Below, one piece after another: positions 6,142-12,441 of a DNA stretch of 18,880 nucleotides (its first letter is position 1; each line of letters begins with the position of its first letter). This stretch comes from Friedmanniella sp. (lineage in GTDB: Bacteria > Actinomycetota > Actinomycetes > Propionibacteriales > Propionibacteriaceae). The notes beneath the pieces were generated by a model. That model was given only the letters and a program-made list of their open reading frames with translations. It was not told the DNA's origin and did no database searches. The DNA is taken from NCBI GenBank assembly GCA_025964935.1, contig JAOPXW010000210.1, positions 1-18,880 on the forward strand, given 5' to 3'. Made by a program: the position numbers and the translations under genes.

Positions 6142-8019
6142 TCAGCCCTGCCGGAGGTGCTGGTCGACGACCACTGCGGCGGCCGCCGACCAGGCCTGCG
6201 GGCGGCAGGACGCGGGATAGGGGACCGGCCGGCCCTCGCCGCTCCACAGCTCCGGCAGCCGGCCGTCGAAGGCGACCGAGGCCCGCAGCAGACCCTCGAC
6301 CAGGCCGGCGGCGTGCTCGCCGAGGCCCGCCCGGTCGAGCCCGTGCACGACGATCGCGGTGTCGTGTGGCCACACCGACCCGCAGTGATAGCTGAGCGGG
6401 GAATAGCCCCGGTCCGTCGCCGCCATGGTCCGCAGCCCCAGGCCGGAGTCCAGAGCCGGACCGCTGACCAGGGCCGCGACCAGGCGCTCCTCCTCGGGGT
6501 CCAGGATCCCGGTGCCGACCAGGTGGCCGATGTTGCTGCTCAGCGAGTCGACCCGCTGCTTCGCACCGTCGAGGGCCAGGGCGGGGAAGCGGTCGGCGCC
6601 CTCGCCGCACCAGAAGGCGGCGCGGAACCGGACGGCCAGGTCGTCGGCCCATCCCCGGAGCCGCTCGGCGCCGGGCCGGCCGAAGGCCTCCAGCAGCGCG
6701 GCACCGGAGACGGCGGCCTCGTACGCGTAGCCCTGCACCTCGCACAGGGCGATGGTGCCCTCCGCCCAGGTGCCGTCGGCGAACCGGACCGAGTCGGCGG
6801 AGTCCTTCCAGCCCTGGTTGGCCAGCCCGTGCCCGCCCTCGTCGATGTAGTCCAGGAACCCGTCACCGTCCCCGTCACCGAAGTCGGTCAGCCAGGTGAG
6901 GGCCCGTTCCAGGTTCGGCAGGAGCTCGACCACGGTCGCCTCCTCCAGACCGGCCCGCCAGGCGTCGTGCAGCAGGCAGATCCACAGGGGGGTGGCGTCG
7001 ATGGTGCCGTAGTAGAGCGGCGGCAGGGTCATACCGCCGAGCTCGAACCCGCTGCGTCGGAGCTCGTGCATGATCTTGCCGGGCTGCTCGGCGGTGTCGG
7101 GGGTGACGGCGGCGCCCTGCAGCCGGGCCAGGGTCCGCAGGGTGCCGCGGGCCGGCTCGAGGTCGAAGGGCAGCACCAGCCGGGCGGCCCACAGGCTGTC
7201 CCGGCCGAACAGGGTCAGGTACCAGGGCGCGCCGGCCGCGAAGAACACGTCCTCGGGGTGCTCGACGGTGCTCATCCGCAGGCTGTCCAGGTCGGCCAGG
7301 GACCGGGCCAGCCACGGGGCCAGCCGGCGGTCGGTGGTGGGGGCGGTGGCCGGACCGGCGGTGGTGCCCGGTGCCGCGACCACGACCGAGCCCGTGTCGG
7401 CGATGTCCAGGCTCCAGGTCAGGCTGGTCGCGCCCAGGGCGGGGATCTCGACGGTCCAGCTCAGCGTGACCTCGGAGCCGTCCTCGGAGGCGACGATCTC
7501 GGCCCCGGGCGCAACCAGCGCCACGCTCAGCTCGCCGGCGGTCCAGGACGCGCCGCCGTCGGTCCTCGCCAGCGGACCGAGCTGGCTCCGGTCGCTCTCG
7601 TGCCCCATCTTGATCCGCGAGATCGGCAGCCCGTCCAGGGTCAGCCGCAGCACAACCATGGCCGAGGCCGGCTCGGTCAGCACCGAGCTGAAGGTCAGCT
7701 CCTCGCTCAGCCGACCCGGCGCGGCCCGGCGGACGCGGTCCAGCCGCACCTGCGGGTCGGGCAGGGTCCCGCCCACCTGACGCAGCACCGTGGTGAAGGT
7801 GACCTCCGACGGGGCGACCTCGGTGGCGATGTGCTCGCCCGGCTCCCCGTCGACCCGGAGCGCGACGCCACTCAGCACCCGCACGTCGGCGTGGATGACC
7901 CCCTGGACGCTGCTGGCCACGTGGGGCACGATCTCCCCGTCGGCCCGGGACCACGCCTGGGTGGGGGCGGCGAGGGCCACGACGAGGTCGTGCAGGAACG
8001 GTTGCAGGGGCTGCGGCAT
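6142..8019 (-). CDS. Glycogen debranching-type (amylo-alpha-1,6-glucosidase-like) glycoside hydrolase
   Basis: The 625-aa protein has two parts: an N-terminal beta-rich domain of the bacterial glycogen-debranching N-terminal type (about 1-220) and a C-terminal (alpha/alpha)6-barrel domain. Barrel motifs are WYLTLFGRDSLWAARL, GKIMHELR, YYGTIDATPLWI, DFGDGDGDGFLDY, NQGWKDSADSV (W404-D406), CEVQGYAYEA and SYHCGSVWPHDTAI (W550-D553). These are the hallmarks of the family, which trims alpha-1,6 branches or related glucans. The usual YHNGSVWPHD reads YHCGSVWPHD here. The exact substrate is inferred; no signal peptide is seen, so it is probably cytoplasmic. ATG at 8019 is chosen; a GTG at 8037 would add six residues. 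It is divergent from argS. Confidence 0.93.
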   Translation of the reverse strand: MPQPLQPFLHDLVVALAAPTQAWSRADGEIVPHVASSVQGVIHADVRVLSGVALRVDGEPGEHIATEVAPSEVTFTTVLRQVGGTLPDPQVRLDRVRRAAPGRLSEELTFSSVLTEPASAMVVLRLTLDGLPISRIKMGHESDRSQLGPLARTDGGASWTAGELSVALVAPGAEIVASEDGSEVTLSWTVEIPALGATSLTWSLDIADTGSVVVAAPGTTAGPATAPTTDRRLAPWLARSLADLDSLRMSTVEHPEDVFFAAGAPWYLTLFGRDSLWAARLVLPFDLEPARGTLRTLARLQGAAVTPDTAEQPGKIMHELRRSGFELGGMTLPPLYYGTIDATPLWICLLHDAWRAGLEEATVVELLPNLERALTWLTDFGDGDGDGFLDYIDEGGHGLANQGWKDSADSVRFADGTWAEGTIALCEVQGYAYEAAVSGAALLEAFGRPGAERLRGWADDLAVRFRAAFWCGEGADRFPALALDGAKQRVDSLSSNIGHLVGTGILDPEEERLVAALVSGPALDSGLGLRTMAATDRGYSPLSYHCGSVWPHDTAIVVHGLDRAGLGEHAAGLVEGLLRASVAFDGRLPELWSGEGRPVPYPASCRPQAWSAAAAVVVDQHLRQG

Positions 8020-8130
8020 CCGTCCATGCTGGCACACCCGTACGCGGCGGGGGCCACCTCGGCGAGGGGCGGCACGTCGTACCGTCCTGTCCGGCTGAGC
8101 GCCCGTCCGAGCCGGTCCCCGCGGCGGTGA

Positions 8131-8136
8131 GAGAAT
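8131..8136 (+). promoter_or_regulatory. Possible -10 box (GAGAAT) for argS
   Basis: GAGAAT ends eight bases before GTG at 8145. It is a weaker match than the other -10 boxes in the window but fits a leaderless start. No Shine-Dalgarno is seen close to either candidate GTG (8127 or 8145). Confidence 0.3.
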
Positions 8137-8144
8137 GCCGTCTT

Positions 8145-9800
8145 GTGTCTTCCCTTCCTTCGCTGCTGAGCGCCCGGGTCGAAGCCGTCACCGGGATCGA
8201 CCCCGAGCTCCGGCCGGCCACCAAGCCTCAGTTCGGCCACTTCCAGTCCAACGTGGCGCTGCGCCTGGCCAAGACCGAGGGCAAGCCGCCGCGGCAGGTC
8301 GCGGCCGAGGTCGTGGCGCGGCTGCAGGTGTCCGACCTGTGCGAGCCGCCCGAGATCGCCGGCCCCGGGTTCATCAACTTCCGGCTGCTGAACAGCGTCC
8401 TGGCGGACGCGGTCAGCGACCAGCTCGCCGATCCGGCGGTCGGGCTCGGCACCAGTCCCGAGCCGCAGGTCGTGGTCATCGACTACTCGGCGCCCAACGT
8501 GGCCAAGCAGATGCACGTCGGCCACCTGCGGTCCACCATCATCGGTGACTGCCTGAACCGGGTGCTGACCGCGGTCGGTCACCGGGTCATCCCGCAGAAC
8601 CACGTCGGGGACTGGGGCACCCAGTTCGGGATGCTGGTCGAGGAGATCCTGGCCGAGGGCATCGACGTCGGCCAGCTCACCCTGGCCAGCGCGGAGGACC
8701 TCTACAAGCAGGCCAACGCCCACTTCCGCGCCGACGAGGAGTTCGCCACCCTGGCCCGGCAGCGGGTCGTCGCCCTGCAGTCCGGCGACCCCGTCACCCG
8801 GGCGATCTGGCGTCAGCTGATCGACATCTCCCTGGCCGGCTTCAACGAGGTCTACGCGCGTCTCGACGTCAAGCTCACCGACGAGGACATGGCCGGGGAG
8901 TCGATGTACAACGACGACCTGGAGAACGTGGTCGCCGACCTCGAGAACTCGGGTGCCGCCGTGATCGACGCAGGTGCGCTGTGCGTGTTCAGCCCCGGCT
9001 TCAACTCCCCGATGATCGTCCGCAAGAGCGACGGCGGGTTCGGCTACGCCGCGACCGACCTGGCCGCGGTCCGGCACCGGGTCCGCGACCTGCACGCGCA
9101 CCGGCTGATCTACGTCGTCGGCGCCCCGCAGGCGTTCCACTTCGACCAGGTCTTCACCGTGGCCCGGCAGGTCGGGTTCCTGCCCCCCGAGGTCTCGACC
9201 GAGCACGTGGCCTTCGGCCAGATCCTGGGCCCGGACGGCAAGAAGTTCTCGACCCGGGAGGGCACCGCGGTGACCCTCACCTCCCTGCTCGACGCCGCCG
9301 ACGCCGAGGCGGCCCCCCCGGTCGCCCTGGCCGCCATCAAGTACGCCGACCTCTCCACCGGGCTGAACAAGGACTACGTGTTCGACGTCAGCCGGATGGT
9401 ACAGACCTTCGGGAACACCGGCCCCTACCTGCAGTACGCCCACGCGCGAATGGCCCGGGTGCTGCGGAACGCGGTCGAGGAGGGTCTGCTGCCCGCCGGG
9501 GACGCGGCGTCCGCGGTCCGGGTGACCCGGCTGGACGAGCCGCAGGAGCAGACCGTCGCCCTGCTGCTGTCCGGCTTCGGCGAGGTCGTGGACGAGGTCG
9601 CCGCGACCCTCCAGCCGCACAAGCTCTGCACCTATCTCTACGACCTGGCCCGGGCGGTGTCGGCCTTCTACGAGGAGTGCCCGGTGCTCAAGTCCGAGGG
9701 CGACGTACGGGCCTCCCGCCTTGCCCTCTGCCTCGACATCAAGCGGGTGCTGGCGGCCGGCCTGGACCTGCTGGGCATCGAGGCCCTGGACCGGATGTGA
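8145..9800 (+). CDS. argS: Arginyl-tRNA synthetase
   Basis: This 551-aa class I synthetase charges tRNA-Arg. It has an N-terminal additional domain (about 1-90; QFGHFQSNVALRLAK, GPGFINFRL). The catalytic signature is YSAPNVAKQMHVGHLRST with the HIGH-equivalent H124-V-G-H127. NHVGDWGTQFGMLVEEI and YVVGAPQAFHFDQVF follow. The KMSKS-equivalent loop is GKKFSTREG (365-373), degenerate as usual for ArgS. The C-terminal DALR anticodon-binding domain begins near GPYLQYAHARMARVLRNA and ends with a terminal Met, as is typical. GTG at 8145 is preferred because the sequence then starts at the usual point; GTG at 8127 would add six residues. yaaA follows 25 bases downstream. Confidence 0.98.
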   Translation: MSSLPSLLSARVEAVTGIDPELRPATKPQFGHFQSNVALRLAKTEGKPPRQVAAEVVARLQVSDLCEPPEIAGPGFINFRLLNSVLADAVSDQLADPAVGLGTSPEPQVVVIDYSAPNVAKQMHVGHLRSTIIGDCLNRVLTAVGHRVIPQNHVGDWGTQFGMLVEEILAEGIDVGQLTLASAEDLYKQANAHFRADEEFATLARQRVVALQSGDPVTRAIWRQLIDISLAGFNEVYARLDVKLTDEDMAGESMYNDDLENVVADLENSGAAVIDAGALCVFSPGFNSPMIVRKSDGGFGYAATDLAAVRHRVRDLHAHRLIYVVGAPQAFHFDQVFTVARQVGFLPPEVSTEHVAFGQILGPDGKKFSTREGTAVTLTSLLDAADAEAAPPVALAAIKYADLSTGLNKDYVFDVSRMVQTFGNTGPYLQYAHARMARVLRNAVEEGLLPAGDAASAVRVTRLDEPQEQTVALLLSGFGEVVDEVAATLQPHKLCTYLYDLARAVSAFYEECPVLKSEGDVRASRLALCLDIKRVLAAGLDLLGIEALDRM

Positions 9801-9825
9801 CCCACGGGTCGCACCCGGGCACCCG

Positions 9826-10590
9826 ATGCTGATCCTGCTGCCCCCCTCGGAGGGCAAGGCCGCTCCAGCCCGCCGCGGCCGCGCGGTCGACCTGGCCGGC
9901 CTGTCCGCGCCCGAGCTCACCCCGGCCCGGGTGGCCGTACGGGACGCGCTGGTGCAGGCATCGGCCGGTCCGGACGCCCTGGAGCGGCTCGGTGTGGGCG
10001 CGGGGCTGGCCGCTGAGGTCGCCCAGAACACCCGGTTGGCCACCGCGGCCGCGGCCCCGGCCATCCGGGTCTACGCCGGGGTGCTGTTCGCGGCCCTGGA
10101 CTACAACGGTCTGAGCCCGGCCGCCCGCCGCCGGGCCTCCCGTACGGTGCGGGTGCAGTCCGCGCTCTGGGGGCCGGTCCGGCCGCTGGACCTGATCACG
10201 CCGTACCGGCTGTCGATGGGCACCAGCCTGCCCGGCGTCGGACCGCTCGCCGCGTTCTGGCGCTCCCGCCTCGACCCGGTGATGGTCGAGGCGGCCGGGA
10301 CCGGCGTGGTGGTGGACTGCCGGTCCGCGACGTACGCCGCCGCCTGGCGCCCCGCCGGCGCGGTGGCCCGCCGAACCGTCGCCGTGCGGGTGTTCACCGA
10401 GGTGGCCGGGCGGCGCACGGTGGTCTCGCACGCCGCCAAGCACACCCGCGGGCTGGTCGCCCGGTGGCTGCTGGAGGCGCCGAGCCCACCGCGTACGCCG
10501 GCCCAGGTCGCCGCCGTGATCGCCGACCATGCACGAGTCGAGCTCCTCGACCACGGCCGACCGGGCTACAGCCTGGACGTCCTGCTCTGA
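9826..10590 (+). CDS. yaaA: YaaA-family peroxide stress protein (DUF328)
   Basis: The 254-aa product begins MLILLPPSEGKA, the diagnostic YaaA opening. It carries YAGVLFAALDYNGLS, VRVQSALWGPVRPLDLITPY, RLSMGTSLPG, FWRSRLDP and the VVVDCRSATYAAAWRP block. In E. coli YaaA is OxyR-controlled and limits iron-dependent oxidative damage to DNA and protein; the fold binds DNA. ATG at 9826 fits the family N-terminus exactly. It follows argS closely, so it is probably read from the argS promoter, and it converges with polyphosphate glucokinase with a gap of 19 bases. Confidence 0.95.
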   Translation: MLILLPPSEGKAAPARRGRAVDLAGLSAPELTPARVAVRDALVQASAGPDALERLGVGAGLAAEVAQNTRLATAAAAPAIRVYAGVLFAALDYNGLSPAARRRASRTVRVQSALWGPVRPLDLITPYRLSMGTSLPGVGPLAAFWRSRLDPVMVEAAGTGVVVDCRSATYAAAWRPAGAVARRTVAVRVFTEVAGRRTVVSHAAKHTRGLVARWLLEAPSPPRTPAQVAAVIADHARVELLDHGRPGYSLDVLL

Positions 10591-10609
10591 CCGGTTGCCC
10601 GCGTCGGGT

Positions 10610-11407
10610 TCAGCTGAGGAACGGGTCCGGGTGCACCCGGCGGTCCACCGCCAGCCACGCCGCGCCGACGATGCCGGCCGTGTTGAGGAGCTTGGCCGGG
10701 ACGACCGGGGTCTTCAGCTTGAGCTTGTCCAGGAACTTGTCGGAGTCCTTGCTGACCCCGCCGCCGATGACGATCAGGTCGGGCCACAGCAGCGCCTCGA
10801 GGACCTCGTAGTAGCGCTGCAGGCGCTTGGCCCACTCGCTGTAGGACAGGCCCTCCTTGTCCTTGACGCTGGAGGCGGCCCGGGACTCGGCGTCGTGGCC
10901 GTCGATCTCGAGGTGACCCAGCTCGGAGTTGGGGATCAGGATGCCGCGGTTGAGGATCGCGGTGCCGATCCCGGTCCCCAGGGTGGTCAGCACGACCAGG
11001 CCCGGGTGGTCCTTGGCGGCGCCGTAGTGCACCTCGGCGACCCCGGCGGCGTCGGCGTCGTTGACCAACACGATGTCGCGGCCCAGCTCGGCCTCGAACA
11101 CCTTCTCGGCCTCGCAGTCGATCCAGGACTTGTCGATGTTGGCCGCGGACCGGGTCTTCCCGTGGGTGACCACCGCGGGGATGGTGATGCCGATCGGGGA
11201 GTCCGTCCCGATGGTCTCGCCGAAGTGCTCGACGATCTGGCGCACGACCTTGGCCACGTTCTCCGGGGTCGACTTCTTGGGCGTCTCGATCCGCAGCCGC
11301 TTCCCGGCGAGCTCGCCGATCTGCAGGTCGACGGGGGCACCCTTGATGCCACTACCGCCGATGTCGATCCCGAGGACGGGCGTGCTGGGTACGGGTGCGT
11401 CGGTCAT
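10610..11407 (-). CDS. ppgK: Polyphosphate glucokinase
   Basis: This 265-aa ROK-type kinase phosphorylates glucose to glucose-6-phosphate using polyphosphate or ATP. It has the phosphate-1 loop [14 protein letters not shown] (residues 11-24), [35 protein letters not shown] with the catalytic Asp, the phosphate-2 loop [49 protein letters not shown] and [12 protein letters not shown]. The [14 protein letters not shown] segment and the C-terminal NTAGIVGAA are typical of actinobacterial PPGK and separate it from ordinary ROK glucokinases. ATG at 11407 has TAGGCT seven bases upstream and no Shine-Dalgarno. Its product feeds Pgi, which is encoded about 9 kb away. Confidence 0.97.
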   Translation of the reverse strand: MTDAPVPSTPVLGIDIGGSGIKGAPVDLQIGELAGKRLRIETPKKSTPENVAKVVRQIVEHFGETIGTDSPIGITIPAVVTHGKTRSAANIDKSWIDCEAEKVFEAELGRDIVLVNDADAAGVAEVHYGAAKDHPGLVVLTTLGTGIGTAILNRGILIPNSELGHLEIDGHDAESRAASSVKDKEGLSYSEWAKRLQRYYEVLEALLWPDLIVIGGGVSKDSDKFLDKLKLKTPVVPAKLLNTAGIVGAAWLAVDRRVHPDPFLS

Positions 11408-11414
11408 GGCCGTG

Positions 11415-11420
11415 AGCCTA
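11415..11420 (-). promoter_or_regulatory. -10 box (TAGGCT) for ppgK
   Basis: Minus-strand TAGGCT is followed by seven bases and then ATG at 11407, consistent with a leaderless transcript. The same hexamer serves as the -10 of pgi. Confidence 0.45.
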
Positions 11421-11459
11421 GCGAAACCCGGTCCGACGGGGGAGGCTGGCTCGGACTGG

Positions 11460-11465
11460 CAGACT
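11460..11465 (+). promoter_or_regulatory. Possible -10 box (CAGACT) for the SRPBCC gene
   Basis: CAGACT ends six bases before GTG at 11472, with no Shine-Dalgarno between them. It deviates from TAnnnT at position 1. It lies back-to-back with the ppgK -10, 40 bases apart. Confidence 0.3.
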
Positions 11466-11471
11466 CCGGGG

Positions 11472-11918
11472 GTGAACCGTCCCGCTCTCGCCCAGGCCTC
11501 TGTGGTCGTCGACGCCCCGGTTGCGGCCGTGTTCGACCTGCTGGCCCGTCCCTCCCAGCACCACGTCTTCGACGGGTCCGGCACCGTCCGGGAGGCCGCG
11601 CCGGGCAGCCCCCCGCGCCTCAGCCGTGGGGCGAGGTTCGGGATGCGGATGCACTGGGGTGTGCCCTACACGATCCGCAACGAGGTGGTCGAGTTCGAGG
11701 AGGGCCGCCGGATCGCCTGGCGCCACCTGGGTGGCCACGTCTGGCGCTACCTGCTCGAGCCGGAGGGGGAGGGACGGACCCGGGTCACCGAGCAGTTCGA
11801 CCCGAGCGGGTCCCGGGCCCCGCTGCTGCTGGCGGTGATGGGCTCGACCGAGCGCAACCAGGGCGCCATCGAGGCCACGCTGGACCGGCTGGTCGCCTGG
11901 GGCGCCCGGGGGCACTGA
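11472..11918 (+). CDS. SRPBCC (START/polyketide cyclase-like) family protein
   Basis: The 148-aa product shows the single-domain SRPBCC pattern: a first strand ASVVVDAPVAAVFDLLARPS, a central block GARFGMRMHWGVPYTIRNEVVEFEEGRRIAWRH, paired strands HVWRYLLEPEGEGRTRVTEQF, and a long C-terminal helix ERNQGAIEATLDRLVAWGA. The helix-grip fold binds hydrophobic ligands in a deep pocket, and the ligand here is unknown. GTG at 11472 is used because the frame upstream overlaps ppgK antisense and lacks family similarity. The gene is divergent from ppgK and converges with the GNAT gene at a shared hairpin. Confidence 0.85.
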   Translation: MNRPALAQASVVVDAPVAAVFDLLARPSQHHVFDGSGTVREAAPGSPPRLSRGARFGMRMHWGVPYTIRNEVVEFEEGRRIAWRHLGGHVWRYLLEPEGEGRTRVTEQFDPSGSRAPLLLAVMGSTERNQGAIEATLDRLVAWGARGH

Positions 11919-11920
11919 GC

Positions 11921-11937
11921 CGCGCTCACAGAGCGCG
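11921..11937. terminator. Bidirectional hairpin between SRPBCC and GNAT genes
   Basis: CGCGCTC-ACA-GAGCGCG forms a perfect seven-pair stem with a three-base loop, placed at the convergent gene ends. It overlaps the stop and last codons of the GNAT gene. There is no U-tract; calling it a terminator rests on position and stem strength. Confidence 0.55.
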
Positions 11938-12441
11938 CTGCCACCACTCCACGTCGATCCACCGGCCCTGCTTGAAACCGGCCTCGGTGAAGGTGCCGAT
12001 CGGGGTGAACCCGAGGCGTCGGTGCAGCCGGGCCGAGGCGTCGTTGGGGAGAGCGACCCCGGCGTACGCGCGGTGCAGGTCCTCCTCGGCGACCAGGCGG
12101 TCGAGCAGGGTGCCGTAGAGCAGGCTGCCGACCCCGGTCCCGGTCTGCTCCGGATCCAGGTAGACGGTGGTCTCGACCGAGGCCCCGTACGCCGGCTTGG
12201 CCCGGAACGGCGAGCTGGTGACGTAGCCGACCACCGCCCCGGCCCGCTCGGCGACCAGCATCCGGTGCGGCCCGGTCGGGTGGTAGTGCGACCACCAGTC
12301 CGCCCGCTCCGCGACCGTGAACGGCTCCAGGTCGAAGGTCGCGTGGCTGTGCCGGACGTAGTGGTTGTAGATCGCGGTCAGCTCGGGCAGGTCGGCCTCG
12401 ACGGACGTGCGGACCCGCAGCTCGGTGGCGGGCGTGGTCAT
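11926..12441 (-). CDS. GNAT N-acetyltransferase, Pat/YncA (phosphinothricin acetyltransferase-like)
   Basis: The 171-aa protein contains the GNAT fold: VRTSVEADLPELTAIYNHYV, then the acetyl-CoA-binding motif A ETTVYLDPEQTGTGVGSLLY (about 90-109), and the subfamily tail LPNDASARLHRRLGFTPIG followed by GFKQGRWIDVEWWQR. This tail and the NHYV opening are characteristic of phosphinothricin/methionine sulfone-type acetyltransferases, which acetylate amino-group-bearing toxins or amino acids. The true substrate is not deducible. Its ATG overlaps the stop of the upstream PH-kinase gene by four bases (ATGA), so translation is probably coupled and it is the last gene of that operon. Confidence 0.93.
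   Translation of the reverse strand: MTTPATELRVRTSVEADLPELTAIYNHYVRHSHATFDLEPFTVAERADWWSHYHPTGPHRMLVAERAGAVVGYVTSSPFRAKPAYGASVETTVYLDPEQTGTGVGSLLYGTLLDRLVAEEDLHRAYAGVALPNDASARLHRRLGFTPIGTFTEAGFKQGRWIDVEWWQRAL

Noticed and set aside
5869..8130. Long plus-strand open frame (about 750 codons) opposite the methyltransferase and debranching-type genes
   Set aside because: Low-complexity Gly/Arg/Gln/Pro translation without motifs, antisense to two well-supported genes.
9237..9263. Missing canonical KMSKS in ArgS
   Set aside because: GKKFSTREG is the ordinary degenerate loop found in many arginyl-tRNA synthetases, not a defect.
7872..10064. Long minus-strand open frame opposite argS
   Set aside because: Antisense to a complete ArgS, with no recognisable domains. 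It also spans two real genes, including the start of the debranching-type gene.
10591..10609. Terminator between yaaA and ppgK
   Set aside because: Only a four-pair CCCG/CGGG stem is present, too weak to call.
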